Source: Chloroflexota bacterium (lineage in GTDB: Bacteria; Chloroflexota; Limnocylindria; Limnocylindrales; CSP1-4). Taken from it: 11,219 bases of DNA. Positions within the stretch are counted from its first letter, which is position 1, and every line of letters begins with the position of its first letter. A program made the translations under genes and the position numbers. This document shows positions 6,263 through 11,219 of this stretch, one piece after another. The stretch covers positions 1-11,219 of the forward strand of contig VBFZ01000052.1 in NCBI GenBank assembly GCA_005880805.1. The letters are read 5' to 3'. Below the pieces are notes generated by a model, which made no database searches, was not told where the DNA came from, and saw only the letters and a list, made by a program, of their open reading frames with translations.

Positions 6263-7387
6263 ATGACGCGTGTTCTGGTCGCCATGTCTGGCGGGGTCGA
6301 CTCGTCGGTCGCGGCGGCGCTGCTCCACGAACAGGGTCACGAGGTCGTCGGCGTGTGGATGCGCCTGCACGACGTCGCCGACACGTATTCGGAGTTCAAG
6401 AAGAGCTGCTGCTCGCTTGACGCGGCGGACGACGCGCGCCACGTGGCAGCACAGCTCGGCATTCCGTTCTACGTGATGAACCTCGAGCGCGAGTTCGATG
6501 CCGGCGTCCTGCAGCCATTCCTGGATGCCTATCTCGGCGGTCAGACCCCGTCGCCGTGCGTCGACTGCAACACGTACGTGAAGTTCGGGGCGCTGCTCGG
6601 GCGGGCGCGCCACCTGTACGAGTGCGACGCGGTGGCAACCGGCCACTACGCCCGCCGTGACACCGTCGCCACGAGCGACGGCCCACGCCATCGGCTCTTA
6701 CGTGCGCGGGACGAGGACAAGGACCAGACGTACTTCCTCTACGGCCTCCGGCAGGACCAGCTGGCTCACGCGATGTTCCCGCTCGGCGAGCTGCGCAAGC
6801 CCGACGTTCGAGCGCTTGCGCGGCGCCTCGGCCTCGCGACGGCCGACAAGCCCGAGAGCCAGGAGATCTGTTTCGTGCCCGGCGGCGACTACCGGACCGC
6901 ACTCCGGGAGCGTGCCGGCTGGAAACCGGAGCCAGGTCCGCTGCTTGACAGCGACGGCGCCAGGGTGGGGGAGCACGCGGGTGCGGCGGCCTACACGGTT
7001 GGGCAGCGCCAGGGGCTCGGCGTGGCGCTGGGCGAGCCACGCTACGTCTCGCGCATCGATCCGCTTACCAACACCATCACACTCGCCCGCCGGAAGGACC
7101 TCGAGACGACGACCTTCGGCCTGGAGCGGGTGAGCTTCGTCGATGACCGGCCACCCGAAGCCCGCCGACCCAACGGCAACCGAGCCTTCCGGGCGGACGT
7201 CCGCATCCGTCATCGTGCCCGACCGGTCGCGGCCACGATTCGTCCCGCCACAGCCGCCGAGGCGCCCCGCGGGGGATCTTGGATCGTCGAGACGGAGGAG
7301 CCGGTATGGGCGGCGGCCCCCGGCCAGGCGGCGGTCTTCTACCAGAACGAGGTCGTCGTCGGGGGCGGTCGAATCAGTAGAGGCTGA
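6263..7387 (+). CDS. mnmA: tRNA-specific 2-thiouridylase
   Basis: Cytoplasmic ATP pyrophosphatase-type enzyme that activates U34 of tRNA-Lys, tRNA-Glu and tRNA-Gln with ATP and replaces its O2 with sulfur, giving s2U34. The 374-residue product starts MTRVLVAMSGGVDSS, with the PP-loop SGGVDSS at residues 9-15. CCSLDAADDAR, the GHYAR segment and DKDQTYFLYGL follow as in the family. Cys102 in TPSPCVDCN is the expected nucleophile and Cys203 in SQEICFVPGG the persulfide-carrying partner; both are present. An extra Cys99 sits in the same loop. The TVGQRQGLGVALGEPRYV region opens the C-terminal barrel, which ends near QAAVFYQNEVVVGGG. ATG 6263 lies 25 nt after the desulfurase stop, in the same transcription unit and without a strong Shine-Dalgarno. 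Length is usual and nothing is missing. Confidence 0.97.
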   Translation: MTRVLVAMSGGVDSSVAAALLHEQGHEVVGVWMRLHDVADTYSEFKKSCCSLDAADDARHVAAQLGIPFYVMNLEREFDAGVLQPFLDAYLGGQTPSPCVDCNTYVKFGALLGRARHLYECDAVATGHYARRDTVATSDGPRHRLLRARDEDKDQTYFLYGLRQDQLAHAMFPLGELRKPDVRALARRLGLATADKPESQEICFVPGGDYRTALRERAGWKPEPGPLLDSDGARVGEHAGAAAYTVGQRQGLGVALGEPRYVSRIDPLTNTITLARRKDLETTTFGLERVSFVDDRPPEARRPNGNRAFRADVRIRHRARPVAATIRPATAAEAPRGGSWIVETEEPVWAAAPGQAAVFYQNEVVVGGGRISRG

Positions 7388-7675
7388 CCGGGTTTGTCAG
7401 GCGGCTCGACATACGCCGCCCTGGCTGCCGAGCCAGTGGCGTCTCCGGCACGTGGGCTGCAAGGCGTGTTCTGTAGAGGCGTAGTAGGTTGCACCGCAAC
7501 AGCGTCCTGGGAAGCGCACGGCTTTGGCGAGTGCCCCCTCTCTGCCTCTCCGGCTTGCGCCTCTCGACTGGGTACCCGACATCGCGCCCCGCCGGGGAGA
7601 GCGGTTGCGCATGGCAAGGGTGGAGCAACCGAATCGGTCCGAGCGTCGGACACAACAGCCAAGAGGAGAGCTGAG
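7388..7675 (+). ncRNA. Hairpin-rich untranslated leader before the secreted-protein gene (candidate structured RNA)
   Basis: These 288 nt carry no recognisable protein even though one frame stays open. They contain several short perfect hairpins: GGCGGC/GCCGCC (7400-7420), which could also be a weak end signal for mnmA although no T-run follows; GTTGC/GCAAC (7488-7500); CCCC/GGGG (7587-7597); GGTTGC/GCAACC enclosing a 16-nt loop (7603-7630); and GTCCGA/TCGGAC (7637-7651), which ends 12 nt before the Shine-Dalgarno. CTCTCC at 7546-7551 can pair with GGAGAG at 7596-7601, which would exclude the CCCC/GGGG hairpin. GGTTGC occurs twice, at 7487 and 7603. No known riboswitch consensus was matched by eye, and no clear promoter was found. 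High GC makes some hairpins expected by chance. Confidence 0.35.
7664..7668 (+). promoter_or_regulatory. Strong Shine-Dalgarno (AGGAG) that fixes the TTG start at 7676
   Basis: AGGAG, within AAGAGGAGAG, lies 7 nt before TTG 7676, which is ideal spacing. It is the only clear Shine-Dalgarno in the window. A signal peptide begins directly after the TTG, which confirms this start over the upstream in-frame TTG at 7394. Confidence 0.75.
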
Positions 7676-9484
7676 TTGTTCCAGCTACTTCGACGACGCG
7701 TCACCATCGCGAGCGTCGCCATCGCATTGGTCGTCGGTCAGCTCATCGTCGCCGGAGCCGACGCTGCAGGACCGGCCACGAAGTTCACGCTCCAGCGAGC
7801 TCACAGAGTCGGCAGCGCGCACCCGGCCAAGGTCGCGGTGAAGAAGACGTATCCAACCAGCTCCATTGAGTTCATTCCTGATCACGAACCCAACTCCAAG
7901 ACCATCCGCCACACGTACGCTGCTGGTGCGCCGCGGGTTACGCCCACCGCAGTTGTATCGGGACAGGTCGCCGGGTTCGCGGGGTTCGACGGGCTCAATC
8001 ACAAGGACCAGCGGCTCGCGGGCACGGTAGGGACCGACTACGAGAACAGCCAGTTCAGCCTCGAGCCGCCGGATCAGGCCCTTTGCGTTGGCAATGGCCA
8101 GGTCCTCGAGGGCGTGAACAACGCATTCCGGGTCTACGGCACGAGCGGAACGCCGCTGACAGCGCCGACCGCCTACAACGAATTCTTCGGGTTTGCGCCG
8201 GAAGTCATCCGCAGCACCCCGCCCGTGTTCGGAGATTTCGTCAGCGACCCGCGCTGCTACTTCGATCCAGATACAGATCGCTGGTTCATGACCGAGCTTC
8301 AGATCACCCAGGATCCGTCCACGGGCGACTTCAAGGCCCCGACGAACCTGGTCGTTGCCGTGTCGAATAGTGCTGACGCGACATCAACCTGGAGCGTCTA
8401 CGAGGTCAACACGACCGACGATGGTACGGGCGGCACGCCGAACCACCCGGGCTGCCCATGCTTCGCGGACCAGCCGCTGATCGGTGCCGATGCCAACGGC
8501 GTCTACGTAACCACGGGGCAGTACACGCTCGCGGAGTTCGCCTTCAACGGCGCTCAGGTGTACGCGTTCTCGAAATCAGGCCTCGAGAGCGGGAGCAACA
8601 CGTCGGCCGTACACATCAACGCAGGCCCGTTCACCGAGCCCGGGTTTGGCGCGCCGGCCTTCGACTTGCAACCCGCAACCTCGCCGAACGGCAGCTACGT
8701 GACCGCGAACAACGGCACGCAGTACTTCCTCAGCAGCATGGATCTCGGCGCCGGGCCGGCGCTTGGAACCCGGGCTCACCAGCTTGGGCTCTGGAAGCTG
8801 ACCAACACCGCGTCGCTCGCCGGCAGTCCTAGCCTGAACCTGAGCTTGACCATCGTGGAGAGCCAGACCTACGCGCAGCCGCCGAACGCGGTCCAAAAAA
8901 TGGGCCCCCTCTACCTCGGGCGCCTGGTCCATGAACCTGAGGAGCTCCTATCTGCCAATGAGGACCGGCTCCAGCAGGTCGTCTACGCGAACGGCAAGCT
9001 GTGGTCGGCTGTCTCTACTGCCGTCAAGCAGCCAAATGGCGCAACGCTCGTTGGTGTCGCGTGGTTCGTAGTCGATCCCGGAAATGGCGCAGTGAGCAGC
9101 CAGGGGTATCTCGCGGCTCCCGGTCAGAACCTGCTGTTCCCATCCATCGGCGTAACCGCCGCCGGAAAGGCAGTCATGGCGTTCACGCTGGTCGGGCCCA
9201 GCGTCTTTCCGACCGCGGCCTACTCGGTGCTGAACCCGGCGACCGGTGCCGGACCAATTCACATCGCTGCCGCGGGCCGATTCCCCGACGACGGCTTCAC
9301 CGGCTACAAGGAGTTGGCCGGCGGGCACGGTGGCGTTGGACGATGGGGAGACTATTCGGCTGCCGTTGCCGACGAGTCGGGCAACGTCTGGATGGGCACC
9401 GAGTACATCCGCGACCTGCTCCCGCCCGCCCGGACAGACTTCGCGAACTGGCAGACCTTCGTCTCCAAGATCCCGATGCCCTGA
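7676..9484 (+). CDS. Secreted protein of unknown function, probably beta-propeller-like
   Basis: 602 residues, starting at TTG. A Sec signal peptide is clear: basic RRR at 6-8, a hydrophobic core (VTIASVAIALVVGQLIVAG) and an ADA site, with cleavage likely near residue 30. The mature protein has no membrane anchor, lipobox or sorting signal, so it is probably released or loosely wall-bound. Short Gly/Asp-rich strand-turn units recur: PPDQALCVGNGQVLEGVN, GDFVSDPRCYFDPDTDRWFM, CPCFADQPLIGADANGVYVT, GHGGVGRWGDYSAAVADESG with NVWMGTEYI. These look like blades of a sialidase-like or other beta-propeller, which is an inference. Only four cysteines occur (in ALCVG, DPRCY and CPCF), possibly two disulfides. 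No catalytic motif is recognised. The DPRCYFDP...PCFADQPLIGADANG pattern reads like a family shared among secreted proteins of high-GC bacteria, but I cannot name it. The gene sits alone between a structured leader and a terminator, so it is probably its own transcription unit. Confidence 0.85.
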   Translation: MFQLLRRRVTIASVAIALVVGQLIVAGADAAGPATKFTLQRAHRVGSAHPAKVAVKKTYPTSSIEFIPDHEPNSKTIRHTYAAGAPRVTPTAVVSGQVAGFAGFDGLNHKDQRLAGTVGTDYENSQFSLEPPDQALCVGNGQVLEGVNNAFRVYGTSGTPLTAPTAYNEFFGFAPEVIRSTPPVFGDFVSDPRCYFDPDTDRWFMTELQITQDPSTGDFKAPTNLVVAVSNSADATSTWSVYEVNTTDDGTGGTPNHPGCPCFADQPLIGADANGVYVTTGQYTLAEFAFNGAQVYAFSKSGLESGSNTSAVHINAGPFTEPGFGAPAFDLQPATSPNGSYVTANNGTQYFLSSMDLGAGPALGTRAHQLGLWKLTNTASLAGSPSLNLSLTIVESQTYAQPPNAVQKMGPLYLGRLVHEPEELLSANEDRLQQVVYANGKLWSAVSTAVKQPNGATLVGVAWFVVDPGNGAVSSQGYLAAPGQNLLFPSIGVTAAGKAVMAFTLVGPSVFPTAAYSVLNPATGAGPIHIAAAGRFPDDGFTGYKELAGGHGGVGRWGDYSAAVADESGNVWMGTEYIRDLLPPARTDFANWQTFVSKIPMP

Positions 9485-9510
9485 CCCGACCACTCGCCCT
9501 CGCAGTTCAT

Positions 9511-9544
9511 TCGTCGGCCCGCCACGAGGCGGGTCGACGGTTTT
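9511..9544 (+). terminator. Rho-independent terminator after the secreted-protein gene
   Basis: The stem pairs 9511-9523 with 9528-9540 over 13 base pairs (two of them G-U), around the loop ACGA and with a CCCGCC/GGCGGG core. TTTT at 9541-9544 follows directly. It begins 26 nt after the TGA at 9484 and separates this gene from the promoter at 9561. Confidence 0.85.
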
Positions 9545-9560
9545 CGTGGAGGCGGGCACC

Positions 9561-9566
9561 TATACT
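9561..9566 (+). promoter_or_regulatory. Putative -10 box (TATACT) for a leaderless transcript
   Basis: TATACT ends 8 nt before ATG 9575, directly downstream of the terminator. No Shine-Dalgarno lies between box and start, so a leaderless transcript is expected. No good -35 is seen; that position falls on the terminator's T-run. Confidence 0.5.
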
Positions 9567-9574
9567 CCCCCGCG

Positions 9575-9856
9575 ATGGTCATCGGGCCCGCCCTCGTGCT
9601 CGCGGTCCTGGTCGGGGCGTTCCACGCCGCCGCGTTCGTCTTCGTCCGCGGGACGGCTGGCGGCCAGCTCCCGCTGCTCGTGATCGCGGCCGTACTGGGT
9701 GCATGGGCTGGCGACGCGATCGGCGCCCGGATGGGCATCGACGTGCTGCGCATCGGCGATTTCCGCCTGCTGAGCGCGTCGATCGTTGCCTGGCTCGGTC
9801 TTGCGGCAGTGGCCGTGATCGCGACACTGGGACCGGCTCGTCGTGCCGCGCGCTGA
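9575..9856 (+). CDS. Small three-helix membrane protein of unknown function
   Basis: 93 residues, not recognised. Three hydrophobic segments can be seen: IGPALVLAVLVGAFHAAAFV (residues about 3-22), LPLLVIAAVLGAWAGDAIGA (about 32-51) and LLSASIVAWLGLAAVAVIAT (about 65-84), with short loops and a basic C-terminus (GPARRAAR). The AWAGDAIGARMGID loop after helix 2 has Asp and Arg residues and is the most family-like stretch. ATG 9575 is supported by the TATACT box 8 nt upstream and by the hydrophobic segment starting directly after it. The next small gene starts close behind, so the two are probably cotranscribed, perhaps with alaS. Confidence 0.7.
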   Translation: MVIGPALVLAVLVGAFHAAAFVFVRGTAGGQLPLLVIAAVLGAWAGDAIGARMGIDVLRIGDFRLLSASIVAWLGLAAVAVIATLGPARRAAR

Positions 9857-9878
9857 CGATCGGTCGGACGATCGGACG
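9855..9878 (+). repeat. Two tandem 12-nt units (GACGATCGG + 3 nt)
   Basis: Two adjacent units, GACGATCGGTCG and GACGATCGGACG, differ at one base. They begin at the last two bases of the TGA of the 93-residue gene and end 6 nt before ATG 9885. In the frame of the next gene they would encode a doubled Asp-Asp-Arg-Ser/Thr. The origin may be slippage, and no function is apparent. Confidence 0.5.
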
Positions 9879-9884
9879 CCACCG

Positions 9885-10091
9885 ATGACCGAGCCCCGAA
9901 GCCCGATCCAGGGCCTGACCGACCTCTCGGAGCTCCTCGAGCACGAGCAACCGCGCATCGCCAAGTTCCTGCGCGGCCTGGCGATTGGTGCGCTCGTCGG
10001 AGCGGCGATCGCCGGCTCCACGATCTGGCAGCGACGACGCCGCCAGCAGCAGCATGGGCCGCCGCCCGGGGGGCCCAAAGCCGACCAGTAG
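9885..10091 (+). CDS. Small single-pass membrane protein
   Basis: 68 residues from ATG 9885. A soluble N-terminal part (TEPRSPIQGLTDLSELLEHE) is followed by an amphipathic stretch and one Gly/Ala-rich transmembrane helix (LAIGALVGAAIAGSTIW), then a strongly basic Arg/Gln run and a Pro/Gly tail. The glycine-rich helix next to a basic tail resembles YtxH-like small envelope proteins only in general style, so no function is assigned. GTG 9843 in the same frame would add 14 residues, mostly from a tandem repeat, and would overlap the previous gene by 14 nt. ATG 9885 is preferred because conserved-looking sequence begins there, but neither start has a Shine-Dalgarno. Confidence 0.55.
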   Translation: MTEPRSPIQGLTDLSELLEHEQPRIAKFLRGLAIGALVGAAIAGSTIWQRRRRQQQHGPPPGGPKADQ

Positions 10092-10165
10092 CAGCCGCCA
10101 CCAGCCGGCTCTCGCCTTCTCCCTTCGGTCAGATTCAGAAGGCCCGTTCGGTACCACTGCCCTCG

Positions 10166-11219
10166 ATGTCCACTCCCACCCTGGACCGGGATCCGCGCAT
10201 TGCTGCGCTGCCCGCCGACGAGATTCGCCGGCGGTTCGTGGAGTTCTTCGAGGAGCGCGGCCACACGCACGTGGCCTCCGCGTCGCTCGTGCCGGCCGGC
10301 GATCAGACGCTGCTCTTCACGAACGCCGGCATGGTCCAGTTCAAGGACGTGCTGACGGGCGCCGAAACGCGCAGCTACAAGCGGGCGGTCGACTATCAGC
10401 GCTGCCTGCGCGTCGCCGGCAAGCACAACGATTTCGAGGAAGTGGGCCGGACCCCGAGGCATCACACACTCTTCGAGATGCTCGGGAACTGGAGCTTCGG
10501 CGACTACTTCAAGCGCGAGGCTATTCAGTACGCGTGGGATTTCCTGACGCGGGACCTTGGCATCCCGGGCGAGCGGCTGGCCGCCACGACCTACAAGGAT
10601 GACGAATTCGCGCGCTCGGTCTGGCGCGACGAGATCGGCCTGCCGCCGGAGCGCATGGCGCAGTGGGGCGATGTCGACGCCGGGGACGATCACAACTTCT
10701 GGCGGATGGCGGACACCGGGCCGTGCGGCCCGTGCTCGGAGATCCACTTCGACCGCGGCGCGCACCTCTCCGAGGGGCCCCAGTGCGTGCCAGATCACTC
10801 CGAGCACTGCCCGCGCTGGCTCGAGATCTGGAACCTCGTGTTCATGGAGTTCGACCAGCGCCCGGAGGGCCGGGTGCCCCTTCCATTCACGAGCGTCGAC
10901 ACGGGGATGGGCCTGGAGCGGCTGGCCAGCGTCCTCCAGCAGGTTCCATCCAACTACGACACGGACCTCTTCACGCCGATCCACGCCCGGCTGCGCGAGC
11001 TGCTCGGCCACGACCCGGACGAGTTCGAGGCCGAGCGCTTCAGCTATCAGGTCATTGCGGACCACTCGCGGGCCGTCACGTTCCTCATCGCAGACGGCGT
11101 CCTGCCGTCGAACGAGGGTCGCGGGTATGTCCTTCGCAAGCTGATGCGTCGGGCGATCCGGCACGGCCGCCTGCTGGGGCGCACGGAGCCGTTCATGGGT
11201 GAGATGGCCTCGGTGGTCA
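10166..11219 (+). CDS. alaS: Alanyl-tRNA synthetase, 3'-truncated by the window end
   Basis: Class II synthetase that charges tRNA-Ala, recognising the G3-U70 pair. 351 residues of a usual 870-900 are present: the whole catalytic core and the start of the tRNA-recognition region. After a short N-terminal extension come EIRRRFVEFFEERGH and VPAGDQTLLFTNAGMVQFKD (motif 1 region), YQRCLRVAGKHNDFEEVGRT then HHTLFEMLGNWSFGDYFKRE (motif 2), NFWRMADTGPCGPCSEIHFD, WNLVFMEFDQ, and TSVDTGMGLERLASVLQ (motif 3). The second half has ADHSRAVTFLIADGVLPSNE and GRGYVLRKLMRRAIRHGRLL. The frame is intact to the last base. The editing and oligomerisation domains lie beyond the window. ATG 10166 is 74 nt after the previous stop, with no Shine-Dalgarno. 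TACCAC at 10152-10157 is a poor -10 candidate at the same 8-nt spacing seen at other starts here. No T-box leader could be made out in the 74 nt. Confidence 0.97.
   Translation, partial: MSTPTLDRDPRIAALPADEIRRRFVEFFEERGHTHVASASLVPAGDQTLLFTNAGMVQFKDVLTGAETRSYKRAVDYQRCLRVAGKHNDFEEVGRTPRHHTLFEMLGNWSFGDYFKREAIQYAWDFLTRDLGIPGERLAATTYKDDEFARSVWRDEIGLPPERMAQWGDVDAGDDHNFWRMADTGPCGPCSEIHFDRGAHLSEGPQCVPDHSEHCPRWLEIWNLVFMEFDQRPEGRVPLPFTSVDTGMGLERLASVLQQVPSNYDTDLFTPIHARLRELLGHDPDEFEAERFSYQVIADHSRAVTFLIADGVLPSNEGRGYVLRKLMRRAIRHGRLLGRTEPFMGEMASVV

Noticed and set aside
5089..6285. 398-codon minus-strand open frame opposite the desulfurase gene
   Set aside because: It covers a certain gene exactly, has a shadow-like composition (Arg/Asp/Val) and no recognisable motif.
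7480..7651. Assignment of the leader to a known riboswitch (SAM, c-di-GMP, c-di-AMP, cobalamin)
   Set aside because: Some GC-rich segments look similar, but no class-defining conserved core could be aligned by eye.
7394..7675. N-terminal extension of the secreted protein back to TTG 7394
   Set aside because: It would bury the signal peptide 94 residues inside, and it ignores the ideal AGGAG before TTG 7676.
7676..7770. Twin-arginine signal in the secreted protein
   Set aside because: RRR is followed by VTIAS rather than the xFLK-type consensus, so an ordinary Sec signal explains it better.
9560..11164. 534-codon minus-strand open frame opposite alaS and the two small membrane proteins
   Set aside because: Length alone is striking, but it crosses three plus-strand genes and lacks any domain. 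Stops are rare in this frame because of high GC.
1..11219. CRISPR array, transposase, integrase, tRNA or rRNA gene
   Set aside because: No spaced direct repeats, transposase motifs or cloverleaf/rRNA sequence were recognised on either strand.

Overview
The window is about 11.2 kb of very GC-rich bacterial chromosome carrying mostly housekeeping genes. The gene order (aspS ... cysteine desulfurase - mnmA ... alaS), the strong G/C bias at third codon positions, the GTG/TTG starts and the many genes with no Shine-Dalgarno sequence but a TANNNT box 6-8 nt before the start fit an uncultured Chloroflexota or a related actinobacteria-like high-GC lineage. This placement is inferred from style and synteny, not from a database search. 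No mobile element, CRISPR array, rRNA or tRNA gene was seen.

Positions 1-3247 (+ strand): a 5'-truncated aspS, interrupted near 380 by a net -1 frameshift. Its reading frame then runs without a stop into a membrane-anchored protein with a lipoprotein-like extracellular domain (to 2311). A DMT/EamA transporter follows, itself broken by a second net -1 frameshift near 2790. Positions 3267-3986 (- strand): a MobA-like nucleotidyltransferase whose signature residues are degenerate. Positions 4088-4522 (+): a PPOX-type flavin/F420 split-barrel protein, tail-to-tail (shared CTAG) with a small membrane protein on the - strand (4519-4929).

Positions 5053-7387 (+): an intact cysteine desulfurase and MnmA pair, the sulfur-relay couple that makes 2-thiouridine at tRNA position 34. 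Positions 7388-7675: a hairpin-rich leader. It is followed, after the only strong Shine-Dalgarno in the window, by a 602-residue secreted protein of unknown function starting at TTG (7676-9484) and ending at a clear Rho-independent terminator (9511-9544). Positions 9575-10091: two small membrane proteins. From 10166 to the window end: alaS, intact as far as it goes.

Three genes (aspS, mnmA, alaS) serve tRNA charging or modification, and the desulfurase supplies MnmA with sulfur. The less ordinary points are the aspS-membrane protein run-on, two frameshifts of the same sign, a repeated leaderless-promoter architecture, the structured leader before the secreted protein, and the catalytically doubtful nucleotidyltransferase. 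I see no convincing new multi-gene system.
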